In this document: positions 16,380 to 26,100 of the stretch, in pieces
How positions within the stretch are numbered: the first letter of the stretch is position 1
Layout of the letters: every line of letters starts with the position of its first letter
NCBI RefSeq assembly: GCF_900112485.1
Contig: NZ_FOMG01000004.1
Span: forward strand, 80,689-144,688
DNA: 64,000 nt
Direction of reading: 5' to 3'
From: Clostridium uliginosum
Lineage (GTDB): Bacteria; Bacillota; Clostridia; Clostridiales; Clostridiaceae
Made by a program: the position numbers and the translations under genes
Notes under the pieces: model-generated
Databases searched by the model: none
Told to the model about the DNA's origin: nothing
The model's input: only the letters and a program-made list of their open reading frames with translations

Positions 16380-18821
16380 CTAATTCTTAATAAGCCCAAT
16401 AGCCACCCCAATAATGCTAAACTGATCTTCCTCTAACATAATTGGCTCATAATTATCATTTTCTGGCATTAATAGAATCTTTCCTCCCATTGATTTATAG
16501 GTTTTTAATGTAGAATTACCTTCAATATCTACTGCAACTATATCTCCAATGTTTGCAGCATTTTGTTTATTTATTACTACATAATCTCTATCATCTATAT
16601 TTTTGTTTATCATTGAATCCCCTTTAATTTTAAGTATGAATACATCATTTGAATTTCCAACCCATTCTGTTGGTAAATAGTATTTACCTTGGAGGGAATC
16701 ATTTATTAAAATTGGAGTTCCTGCAGCAATTTCATTAAATACTGGAACAGCTCGCACATTTTCTACTTTTGTTTCTGCTCCATTTTCCTCTATATAAATT
16801 TCACCTATTGAAGAAGAATCTTTAATGAACTTATGTGAGACATTTCTTTTAAAATCTATATATTCAATAGTTTCTAAGGTTAATGGAATCATTGAGGAAT
16901 CATATTTAGGTATATCATCTATTTCTTCTAAATCTCTATTTATGATAACAAGTTCATTTCCATCAGTAGCTATTCCATATTGAGTACTTGGAGTATTAGC
17001 CATATAACTTTTTAATTGTGATAATGCTCCACCTATTCCACTACCCCAAGCTTTAGTTTCTATTAATATATAAGGGCCTTTAACTTTATTTCTGAATATA
17101 TCAATTGCAATATCTGCAAACTTAATTTGTGATCCTATATTTACTTTTTGTTCTATTGCAACTAAATTTAATGGATATTTATAAACTTCTTTTATTTCTC
17201 TAAGTATCCATTGTCTTATTTTTTCTTCCCCACAATATATATCAGTAATATCTTCTTTAAATAGATAATCTTCTATACTTATTGAAGAAATTCTTCTCAT
17301 ATCACAGTTTAACTTTATTCTTAAATATCTATAATCTATGTCTTTAATTAATTTAGAAGGTGTACCATTAGATGTTATAAATAACTTTTCAGTAGCTCTT
17401 GTCATTCCAACATAAAGTAACTTTCTTTCTCTAGACTCTAACATGTCCATATCTTCTTCTTCATTTTTAACTGGACATAAGGGCATTACTCTAGAATTTA
17501 ATCCTGCAATTATAACAACTTTAAATTCAAGTCCTTTTATAGAATGCATAGTTACAAGCTTTACACATTCCTTAGCAAAATCAAATTCATTGGAATTATC
17601 AAATATTGAACAATGTATATTATGTTTTTCTAGACACTCCTTAAATTCTTTTAACTGATTTCTTAATCTTGCAATTATAACTATATCTTTAAGTTCATAA
17701 CCTTTCATAAGATTTTTAGTTATTAAGTTTGCTATGTATGAACCTTCTTCCTTTGTATTTTTGAAGTTTATGTATATTGGATATTCGCCCTGCTTGTCTA
17801 TTAAATTAGGTTTAACAAAATTATCATCTTGAATTAAATCTTCATCACTATTAATTAAACTAAAAGCAGCTTGAGCTATTTGCGTTGTTGTTCTATAGTT
17901 CTTACTTAATGAATTAGATTTACCTGTCATATCATACCCTAAGCTAGTAAAAGAACGTTTCTTAACAAGCCACGCTTGAGGATATATACTTTGAGCAACA
18001 TCTGAAATAAATGTTATACTTGAATATGTTTTTTCATTATATAAAGCTTTTAAAAATTCTAGTTGAACTCTAGTTAGGTCTTGACTTTCATCTATCAAAA
18101 TATGAGTATACTTTTTTATTGGATATTTTCTAGCTTGAACTAATGCAAGTAATGCCATATCCTGAAAATCCAATTTATTTATCTTCTTTAAATTGCTATC
18201 ATATTTTATCAAAACCTCAAATATTGAATTTCTCTGTTCAGAATTTTTTCTAAGTTTTTGAGGTCCATCATTATTAACCTTACTAACTCTACCTATTCTA
18301 TCAACACATTGATATTCTTGAATCTCCATATAGTTACAGGCCTTAATCCACATAATTTCTTCTTTAATAAATTGAAGATATTTAGAATTAATTATTTTAA
18401 CGTTTTCATATCTATTACTAACAAAATTTATAGCATCTATTAATTCGTTTTGACACTCTTTTGATGATGCAAGTTCTACTTTTATATTATTTTGCTTTTT
18501 ATATTGACTAAAATAACTAAACATTATTGAATCTATTGTTTTAATATATAGCTTATCACTATTATCCTCATCAAATAGATTTGTTTGAGTATTAATTTCA
18601 TCTTTAACACTATCATATATAAATGATACATATTTTTGAAGTGATTTATTATAAGTTGCCATAAGTACTCTATCATCTTTAGATGTGCAATAATGTCTTA
18701 ATAATAGTGGAATCTTATTTACAGCAACAGTAGTTTTACCTGAACCTGCTACACCCTTTATTAACGAATGACCATTTGGTTTACTCTCAATTATTCTTTT
18801 TTGCTCTACATTAAGTTGCAT
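16380..18821 (-). CDS. UvrD-type helicase fused to HsdR_N-like nuclease and LexA/S24 protease
   Basis: 813 residues with three parts. Residues 1-500 are a superfamily 1 helicase: Walker A GVAGSGKTT (23-31), DESQ (244-247), TMHSIKGLEF (424-433), VGMTRA (471-476). Residues 535-640 resemble the HsdR N-terminal PD-(D/E)XK fold: Asp574, then Glu588-Thr-Lys590 in LIETKAWG. Residues 689-813 are a LexA/UmuD-like S24 domain with scissile pair Ala700-Gly701, Ser736 in GDSM and Lys773. It could unwind and cut DNA and release its C-terminus by self-cleavage when RecA filaments form. Last gene of a four-gene operon; AAGGGG site before the ATG. I know no described protein with this domain order. Confidence 0.85.
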   Translation of the reverse strand: MQLNVEQKRIIESKPNGHSLIKGVAGSGKTTVAVNKIPLLLRHYCTSKDDRVLMATYNKSLQKYVSFIYDSVKDEINTQTNLFDEDNSDKLYIKTIDSIMFSYFSQYKKQNNIKVELASSKECQNELIDAINFVSNRYENVKIINSKYLQFIKEEIMWIKACNYMEIQEYQCVDRIGRVSKVNNDGPQKLRKNSEQRNSIFEVLIKYDSNLKKINKLDFQDMALLALVQARKYPIKKYTHILIDESQDLTRVQLEFLKALYNEKTYSSITFISDVAQSIYPQAWLVKKRSFTSLGYDMTGKSNSLSKNYRTTTQIAQAAFSLINSDEDLIQDDNFVKPNLIDKQGEYPIYINFKNTKEEGSYIANLITKNLMKGYELKDIVIIARLRNQLKEFKECLEKHNIHCSIFDNSNEFDFAKECVKLVTMHSIKGLEFKVVIIAGLNSRVMPLCPVKNEEEDMDMLESRERKLLYVGMTRATEKLFITSNGTPSKLIKDIDYRYLRIKLNCDMRRISSISIEDYLFKEDITDIYCGEEKIRQWILREIKEVYKYPLNLVAIEQKVNIGSQIKFADIAIDIFRNKVKGPYILIETKAWGSGIGGALSQLKSYMANTPSTQYGIATDGNELVIINRDLEEIDDIPKYDSSMIPLTLETIEYIDFKRNVSHKFIKDSSSIGEIYIEENGAETKVENVRAVPVFNEIAAGTPILINDSLQGKYYLPTEWVGNSNDVFILKIKGDSMINKNIDDRDYVVINKQNAANIGDIVAVDIEGNSTLKTYKSMGGKILLMPENDNYEPIMLEEDQFSIIGVAIGLIKN

Positions 18822-18857
18822 TTATACCCCTTCTTTACGCTTTAATATACTATTACA

Positions 18858-19958
18858 TTAGTACTTAGGCATATTCAAAATATCTAATATAGCATCTCCA
18901 TACTTTTCAACTTTCTTTGGTCCAAAACCCTTTATATTTAAAAGTTCATCTTTACTTTTTGGTTTGCTTTCTATAAGAAAATTCAATTCCTCATTAGTAA
19001 AAACCATATATGCCTTAAATCCCTCTTCTCTCGAAGCTTTTAGTCTATATTGTCTAAGTAATTCATATAATTTTTCACTATCATCGCAGCTTGTCTTATC
19101 ATTGTTTATAAAGTTATTGTTAGTACTATTATCAATGTTTGAATGTAGATTACTTTCAAATATCTGTGCTTCCTTTGCTTCTATTTTATAATCTTCTTTT
19201 TTAAAATCTTTATCTATTAACAAATATTTAGATACATAATCAATTTTTTCTACTTTATTATTGTTTATTAAATAATTAGCAATTTCATGCATGGTATTTT
19301 CACTTAGTTCTCTACTGCTCTTATCATCTTCTAAAAGCTTCTTTATTAAACTTCCGATTTGATCATATTTATATAAATTCTCCTTAATATTTTGAGGACA
19401 TTTAGATTTATTTACTATACTCTTAGGATTAGATATTACAACTATTGATTTTACTGAAATGTTTGATAATAATTTTTCCTTTTGTAATATTTCTTTAAGT
19501 ACATTAGCATTTCTTTCATTTATTGATATTGGATTATACATACCTTGTTTTTTAATAAATTTTCCTTGTCTATTTTTTATTATTCTTACAAAATCTCCAT
19601 CTTCAGTAATATCAATATCGCCATTAAGTTGCTTAGTTTTCAATATAAATACACACTTTGAAGTTATAAGTATAAAGTCATATTGGGCTATATAATCATT
19701 ATGTTCTAATTTAATATCATGAAGAGCAAGCATTGGAATAAATGAATTTTTCAATTCATTATAGACATTCTTTTCCCCATATAATGTTTGCTTTAAGAAA
19801 AATATATCTCTATCAATTAAACGCTTTTTATTGCTTATAACTTTATTTGAAAGCTCTTGCAAGTCATTTAATGTATTATTACTATTTTCAAATTCTTTTA
19901 GAAATATTGGTTCTGTTATTGTTCTTTTTACATTAAATAATCTATCTAGAAAAGACAT
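18858..19958 (-). CDS. NERD-HRDC domain protein
   Basis: 366 residues. The N-terminal third is a NERD-like nuclease domain (GEKNVYNELKNS then QYDFILITSKCVFILKTK). The canonical Glu of the E-x-K motif is replaced by Lys (Lys110-Thr-Lys112 counted from the GTG at 19967), so nuclease activity is doubtful. The C-terminal 70 residues form an HRDC domain (KLYELLRQYRLKASREEG...LLNIKGFGPKKVEKYG), a nucleic-acid-binding fold known from RecQ. The middle is low-complexity, rich in Asn and Ser. The ATG at 19958 has a better-spaced AAAGGG site than the GTG at 19967. It lies 36 bases before the helicase gene and probably acts with it. Confidence 0.75.
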   Translation of the reverse strand: MSFLDRLFNVKRTITEPIFLKEFENSNNTLNDLQELSNKVISNKKRLIDRDIFFLKQTLYGEKNVYNELKNSFIPMLALHDIKLEHNDYIAQYDFILITSKCVFILKTKQLNGDIDITEDGDFVRIIKNRQGKFIKKQGMYNPISINERNANVLKEILQKEKLLSNISVKSIVVISNPKSIVNKSKCPQNIKENLYKYDQIGSLIKKLLEDDKSSRELSENTMHEIANYLINNNKVEKIDYVSKYLLIDKDFKKEDYKIEAKEAQIFESNLHSNIDNSTNNNFINNDKTSCDDSEKLYELLRQYRLKASREEGFKAYMVFTNEELNFLIESKPKSKDELLNIKGFGPKKVEKYGDAILDILNMPKY

Positions 19959-20171
19959 TAAGTACACACCCTTTGTAAGTTTGATTTTTCGTTATAATAG
20001 GTTACATAATTTGTTGTTATATTGATTATTTTACCATTTTATAAGTTTATTTACAATAACACTACATTTCGAGCTAAAATAGTAAATAACTATCTTTGTT
20101 TATAGAAAATTAAAAAATCCAGTTAATTTACTAAAAATAAATCAACTGTATTTTAAATTGTATTTATAAAA

Positions 20172-20666
20172 TTATTTGAAGCAACTTCCTATATTTAAAA
20201 CTTTTTCTACTTCTGAGCATATATACACTGCTAATTGTTCATTTGTATATTCTTTAAGTAATTTACTATTATAATTAAAATACTTTTTTATTATTTTAAT
20301 AAGATAATCTCTATCTTTTTCCTTAAGTTCATTTGCCATACTATCTTTACTTAATTCATCATATAACTTAAATGGATTTATTATATCTTCATGCATATTA
20401 CTTATATTGTTATCTTTTTTCTTTACTGAAATAGTTATTTCATATTTTTCTTCATTACTGATTAAATCCAAAGCTTTTCTTAACAATTTTTCAAGTTCTT
20501 TTTCATTGTCTTCTTTTAATTCATTACACATACTATCATCATCTTTTTTGAGTTTATTATAAACTCTTGTTACTGTAGCTTTGTTATATTTCTTATTTAG
20601 ACTATCTCTACTTTCTCCATCTAATAATGCTTTTTCTATTTCTTTTAATACACCCTTTGATCCCAT
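20172..20666 (-). CDS. small HTH-like protein in ParA operon
   Basis: 164 residues, charged and mostly helical. The first 40 residues (KALLDGESRDSLNKKYNKAT then VTRVYNKLKK) look like a helix-turn-helix of the kind used by partition-associated or resolvase-like proteins. It starts four bases after the ParA-type gene's stop with an AGAGGTG site, so it is its likely partner, in the place where ParB-like or adaptor proteins sit. No ParB box-binding or CTPase motif is seen. Function unknown. Confidence 0.6.
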   Translation of the reverse strand: MGSKGVLKEIEKALLDGESRDSLNKKYNKATVTRVYNKLKKDDDSMCNELKEDNEKELEKLLRKALDLISNEEKYEITISVKKKDNNISNMHEDIINPFKLYDELSKDSMANELKEKDRDYLIKIIKKYFNYNSKLLKEYTNEQLAVYICSEVEKVLNIGSCFK

Positions 20667-20670
20667 AAAA

Positions 20671-21522
20671 TTAGCACCTCTCGACTATTTCTTTTACTAA
20701 ATTATTTATTGTATTAAATTCTTGTCCATATTTTCCTCGTATAGTAGTTTTACTTTCAGAATAATCACAAACATTTGAAATTATTGATCTATTATAAATA
20801 ACAGTTTCAAATAACCTTGGTATTTCTCCATTGTTACTTCTTATTTCTAATGATTCCCTTATAGTTGTATAAGGTTTATTATTTCTAAATCTATTTATTA
20901 CAACGCCTAATGATTTAATTAAATAATTATCATCAATTCTCTTTATCTCTCTTGCCTTTTCATTAATTTTTCTTACTACTTGATTTAAACCATAAGTTGA
21001 CAATGTATCTGCAATAACTGGAATAATATAATACTGACTCATATATATTCCACACATTGTTATAGCTCCTAAATTTGGTGGACAATCAACTAATATATAG
21101 TCATATTGACTATATAACATTTCTATTTGTTCTTTTAAAATTTTGATTGAATTATTGTTCTCATTTAGTCCTGAAACTTTATCATATATATCTATTAAAT
21201 CAATACTCGATGGAAGTAAGTCTAAATTTTTAACCCCATTTCCAATATTACTTACCCCTCTAATTATTGATTTATTAATATTAAAAGCTGTTGTTCCCTC
21301 TACCTTATCTAGGAATAATTGATGTATAGTTCGGTTGTTTTCATTTGCTCTTTTCCATCTTTCTTGACTAATAAGTAATACTGTTGCATTCGTTTGTGGA
21401 TCTAAATCTATAACTAACACCTTTTTATTATGTTCATCTGCTAATACCTCTGCTGTTGCTACTAATAAAGTTGTTTTTCCTACACCACCTTTAAGGTTAA
21501 TAAAGCTTATCACCTTTGCCAT
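20671..21522 (-). CDS. ParA/Soj-type ATPase
   Basis: 283 residues with the deviant Walker A LKGGVGKTT near the N-terminus, the switch I segment IDLDPQTNAT and Walker B YILVDCPPNLG. Family members dimerise on DNA with ATP and position plasmids, chromosomes or protein complexes. There is no plasmid origin or ParB nearby. It is the first gene of an operon with an HTH-like protein, NERD-HRDC protein and helicase-nuclease-protease. It may load or position these on DNA. The start follows AGGAGAATAAA. Confidence 0.85.
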   Translation of the reverse strand: MAKVISFINLKGGVGKTTLLVATAEVLADEHNKKVLVIDLDPQTNATVLLISQERWKRANENNRTIHQLFLDKVEGTTAFNINKSIIRGVSNIGNGVKNLDLLPSSIDLIDIYDKVSGLNENNNSIKILKEQIEMLYSQYDYILVDCPPNLGAITMCGIYMSQYYIIPVIADTLSTYGLNQVVRKINEKAREIKRIDDNYLIKSLGVVINRFRNNKPYTTIRESLEIRSNNGEIPRLFETVIYNRSIISNVCDYSESKTTIRGKYGQEFNTINNLVKEIVERC

Positions 21523-21598
21523 TTTATTCTCCTAAAAATTAATATATTAAAATATTATTAATGTTTTTTAATTTATATTCTTATATTTTAAAAACAGA

Positions 21599-21639
21599 AA
21601 AAAGAAGCATATATTTTTAACACATAATGCTTCTTTTTT
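21599..21639. terminator. bidirectional terminator
   Basis: AAAAAGAAGCAT (21599-21610) and ATGCTTCTTTTTT (21627-21639) form a stem with U-rich ends on both strands. It separates the ParA operon's upstream region from the zinc-ribbon gene's end. Confidence 0.65.
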
Positions 21640-21701
21640 GACTATAACAATTTATATTTTAGGCTATGTTTTAATATAATGTTGAAATATAGCCACAAAA
21701 A

Positions 21702-21729
21702 ATTATAGGTAGAATTACCTACCTATAAT
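21702..21729 (-). terminator. terminator hairpin of zinc-ribbon gene
   Basis: ATTATAGGTAG (21702-21712) and CTACCTATAAT (21719-21729) form a perfect 11-bp stem 36 bases after the gene's stop. The minus strand continues with TTTTTTG. Confidence 0.65.
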
Positions 21730-21765
21730 GCTTAATATTGATTTTGAAAATTAAATGAATTATAA

Positions 21766-22026
21766 TTACTTTCTTTTAAACAATGTTTTACAAGATGGAC
21801 AGTGAGCGTTAGACTCAACGTCAATAGGTGGATTTGATTTATCAACTGCCCATTTATAATTACAGTTGGAACAGCATAAGACGGTATGAGTTTTTATAAA
21901 CTCCATTGATTCTTTCTGGTATCGTTCATAATCTGTAGGGAACATATCCGCTAATGTGCGAAATATAAAATTACCATCACACTCATGTCCATTCCAATAT
22001 TCTTTACCATCTTTATATTCAATCAT
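21766..22026 (-). CDS. small zinc-ribbon protein
   Basis: 86 residues. Two CxxC pairs, CSNC and CPSC, lie about 24 residues apart near the C-terminus and should bind one zinc. The N-terminal half (KDGKEYWNGHECDGNFIFR) has no known domain. A GGGAGG site lies seven bases before the ATG and a terminator follows. The gene is the only one between 26-base inverted repeats. Role unknown; zinc ribbons of this kind often bind nucleic acid or proteins. Confidence 0.6.
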   Translation of the reverse strand: MIEYKDGKEYWNGHECDGNFIFRTLADMFPTDYERYQKESMEFIKTHTVLCCSNCNYKWAVDKSNPPIDVESNAHCPSCKTLFKRK

Positions 22027-22323
22027 TTAATATCCTCCCAATTTTTAGTACATAAGTTATTATATTTTAGTTGTACATTGGTCTAATTATAACATGATTT
22101 ACTAAACAGATAATGATTCTCTATTTTTCAAGTCTTTTAATTCTTCTAATAAATATCAATTTTCAACATTGTTTTAAAACATAGCCATATTTAAAATTAT
22201 AATTATATGAATAATAGGAATTTGTATTCTATTTATGATAGTTCATTGTATCAATAGCAATTGATAACACTTATAACTTACTCTACAAATTGGAATTTAT
22301 TCATTAGAAGAATTCTACATAAT

Positions 22324-22767
22324 TTATTTTTTATATAACATATCTATATGTGGAATATTATCCTCTAGATATTCTTCTGAGACTGCTTTAAAGCCAAGAC
22401 TACTATAAAAATTAAGTAAATATACTTGTGCTTGAATTTTAATAGTATCTTCTTTTAAATTGTTTTCTATAAATTCAATAGCTTTTAACATCATTTCTCT
22501 TGAAATTCCTTTACCACGATAATTTTTTTTGACGACTACTCTTCCTATTGATATTTCATTATAAGAAACTCCCCTTTCCAAAATTCTTAAGTATGCAACT
22601 ACTTCTTCATTTTCGTTAGAAAATAAATGATATGAATTTAAATCTTTATCATCACAGTCAAGGTATGAACACTCCTGTTCTACAATAAATACTTTATTTC
22701 TTAATGCTAAAATTTTGTATATTTCTTCGCCCTTTAATTGGTTAAATTTTTTAATGTTCCAATTCAT
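22324..22767 (-). CDS. GNAT acetyltransferase, ElaA-like
   Basis: 147 residues of the GNAT fold. The acetyl-CoA site VGRVVVKKNYRGKGI...MM is motif A, preceded by an ElaA-type N-terminus (KILALRNKVFIVEQECSYLD). Family members acetylate amines; the substrate here is unknown. A GGAGG site is seven bases upstream of the ATG. Single gene between non-coding stretches; the 297 bases on its left (22027-22323) hold only the right inverted repeat at 22161-22186. Confidence 0.8.
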   Translation of the reverse strand: MNWNIKKFNQLKGEEIYKILALRNKVFIVEQECSYLDCDDKDLNSYHLFSNENEEVVAYLRILERGVSYNEISIGRVVVKKNYRGKGISREMMLKAIEFIENNLKEDTIKIQAQVYLLNFYSSLGFKAVSEEYLEDNIPHIDMLYKK

Positions 22768-22830
22768 TAAATTACCTCCATCTACATCAAATATTAGATT
22801 TTAATATAATACTTAGCTCATAGTAAATAC

Positions 22831-22891
22831 AAAAGCACCGAATCTTATTCCTCCTTAAAAAGGCCCTAATGGAATAAGATTCGGTGCTTTT
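22831..22891. terminator. long perfect hairpin, 21-bp stem
   Basis: AAAAGCACCGAATCTTATTCC (here split as 22831-22851) pairs perfectly with 22871-22891, with a 19-base loop. It lies between the acetyltransferase gene and the end of the STAND gene. Neither strand has a clean U run. The rest of 22892-23154 holds no gene; a TTTGCCGTCCCC string near 23110 resembles some insertion-sequence ends but has no partner. Confidence 0.5.
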
Positions 22892-23154
22892 AACATTCTT
22901 ACCCGGGGATAAGAATAAGCATCATATTATTTAATTATTACATACAATATCATAGAATTAATTTTTAAGCAATAGTGGTTTTAAACTAGTTGATAAATTC
23001 TGATTTGTCGTTATCCCAATTATCCTCACAAATTACAATTTATCTTTCAGTTAATCCTAGCATATTTTACAAATATCGTACTGTTCAATTATTAAAGAAC
23101 AATTTTTATTTGCCGTCCCCAATCCCAGCTTCGTATTATTAGCCTAATGGGTAG

Positions 23155-26100
23155 TTAATTAACTTCATCTAAAAATAGTTCAAATTTTAATTCTCCATTT
23201 TCCATCCATGCAATCCAGTTACAATCTCTACTATACCCAAAATTAGAGAACTTTTCCTTTGACTTAATTGATGGTTCTCTTAAAACTCGTATAATCCAAA
23301 ACATTTGCATATTTTGAGAACCAATTTCTTGTTGTAAAATATTTTTATCTACGCAAAGAATTTGTTGATAATCACGATATTTTTCACCAGCTTCAAAACT
23401 TACACCGACTAACTTTTTATTTTTACTATAATACTGATACCCATTACCATCAACTATTTTCAACATATCTCTAATATATTTAGATGGGAGCTTATAATAA
23501 ACTTCTCCATATTCATCCAGATTACATACTGTACCTTCAACAGCCTTTATAATTTCGTATTTTATCACATCTGAACTTGCCGAATCACATATTTCGACTG
23601 TTGAATACTTATCTTTTTTCCATGTCATCCAACAAATTTCTTTTGGTGTCAAATAACAACTTGATTCTGTTGATGATGTGAATCGCTCAGGTTCCATAAA
23701 ATTATGAGCAATATCATTTTTATTATCTATTACATCGCATAAAAATGTGTCGAACTTTGCACATGGTATTAATCCTGATGTAATCCACATCATTGTTTCA
23801 ACACCTGTTCTTTGCTCTGTCTGGGAATTGTAAGAATATAAAGTAATAAGATCATTTTCATAATCTAATATTTTAGTTAAACTCTTTTTATCAATATCAA
23901 TCCATAATTGAAAATTAGGAATGGGAGCTATATTTATCCATTCAATAATATTTTCTGATGTATTTATTTGCAAACCATCAAGCATTGGAGATAACGCTTC
24001 AGGCGAATACCATTTTTTTTCACTTATCAATTTTTCATGGTTTGATTGATCAAATTCTTGGGCAGGGATTATAAAGTCTTCTAAAACTCCATAATCTTCA
24101 ACCATATGTTGATTATCATCATCGCGAAAAGGTAATCTATCAGAAATGTACCCCAAAATTTCATTTTTTGCACACCATACATATTTTTCTGCAAAGGACA
24201 TAACTGTGCTTTTAGATCCATGAGATGCAGAACGATATTGACGTCTAATTGCAATATCAACTCCTAAGACTTCTCTCTTTTGTCCACTAGGTATACCATA
24301 AAACTCGTTTTCATTCCATCCCATTTCTAATAAATATTCATAAGAAGCAGCTAATACAAATTGATGGCATTTCAAACTATCTATACTTAACTGTTGAGCA
24401 TGTTCTAATAAAAAATCATCAGCTTCTTTATAATATTCATATTTGTTATCTCTATTATCATATCCATATGGTAATCTGAAGAATTGACGTTCTACTGGAT
24501 CACAAAGAACATATCTAGATAAATCGTAATCAATAATGCTATATCCAGACATAACTGTTCCTTTAGTAGCATTAAAGTTCATTGCTATGTAATCATCACT
24601 AAATTTATAAGATGGTCTACAAATCAATACTTGTTCTATAGAAATAAATCCGCATGAATAAGCACGTTCTGCTATTGCACGAGCATAATACCTAATTGCT
24701 GCATCAAGATTGGTTTGTATTTTTCCATCTGCAAATATTTGATCTATTACCCATTTTCCAAAAATATCAATAATCAAATGTGTTGTAGGCATAGCAAATA
24801 TAACCCCCATAGCAATTGATAGCAAATCTTCTTTCATTTGTGGATCATTTGTTGGATATGTAAGTTGAAATAAATTTAAAAATTCAAACGGACATAAAAT
24901 ACCCCACTTAAACAATTCCTTTCGATAATATGTGCGTTTCAGGTTATCAACAGAAGTTAGCGACCAAGCGTATATAAGTGGTAATCCAAAATGCTTATCC
25001 TCGAAAGTTAAAATATAAGCCTCATCTTGCAAATTTAACTCTACTTGATTACTCCATTTAGCTTTTGAAAATTTTAATATACTTGGAACAGACCAAAAAA
25101 GATCTCTTTGCCCTGCATTTTCAAACTCCATTAAAAATTCATGTAAAAACAGAGCAGACAATGGATGATTTTCAATTCTTGCTACATTTAGAATAACTTT
25201 ATTTGTAATTTCTTTTACAGCAAAGGCTCCCTGAGTTAATAAGCTCCTAATAAACAAACGATGTTTTTCGGTAATAAGAGGAGAAACACTTGATAGAGCA
25301 AAAAAAATTAAGTCATATAAGTCACTATTGGCTAAATTATCAGTAAAAACAGAATACTTAACCAAAAGTGAATCATAATCATTTAACAGAATAATTGATG
25401 TCATCTGAAGTATACCATTATTGCTTTTCAAGTTATCTGGCAACTTATTAAACTCACTTGCCTCAATTCTTTCTATGATAATTAGAGCATAAAGATAATC
25501 AAAAATTGGCTGTATTCCAATCTCATAATATGTTTTTGGTTCTTCTAATACTGATTGTGAGTGGGTAATAACACAGTATAATAAACCATAGTCATTTAAA
25601 TAGTTAATTAAATCCCTACATATCTGCTTGGAAGTACTTTGCAATGAATCAATTTCAGAAAACATTTTAATAAGTTCATATTTTTCAATAATATTATTTT
25701 TGTAAAAATATTTTGTTAACTTCAATAGAGCTTTTTTAACAACATGATCATTTGGATCAAATCCATTTGAATACAAACTCCTAAATTCTGAATCAAGCTT
25801 TTTAATTTTTTTTTCTAGTAAATTTGTTATAGTAACTGAAGATTTTTCTAATACATCTATTTCTTTATGATCATATAATTCACAGAACAGTTTTAACGCA
25901 AGTGGAGTTTTAATGCACCATTTTAACCATTCATTATCATTTAACTTGATTCCATATTCTTTTATATATGCATCAAACATTTTGTTAACGGGTGCATCAC
26001 CATCTAAAACTAGTCTTAATACATTTGATAACACTTTATCATCAGATGAAAATCCACTAAAAACATGTGATCTACTTGTAAAGCAAAACTTCATTCTAGT

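Larger units (their letters stand above)
21662..22186. mobile_element. 525-base unit bounded by 26-base inverted repeats
   Basis: 21662-21687 (GGCTATGTTTTAAT...) and the reverse complement of 22161-22186 match at 24 of 26 bases. The unit contains a single zinc-ribbon gene and a hairpin. A related end lies at 47645-47670. No transposase is present, so a MITE-like or relic insertion is the best guess. Outside the ends both flanks carry AT-rich ATATTT, too simple to call a target duplication. Confidence 0.5.

Noticed and set aside
16242..16436. Small plus-strand open frame
   Set aside because: It runs through the GTAC/GACCT repeat and into the end of the helicase gene; no ribosome site.
20671..21522. 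Plasmid or chromosome partition locus
   Set aside because: No ParB, parS-like repeats or replication gene. The partner genes are a helicase and nuclease-like proteins.
23100..23150. Insertion-sequence end (TTTGCCGTCCCC)
   Set aside because: No matching second end or transposase fragment was found.
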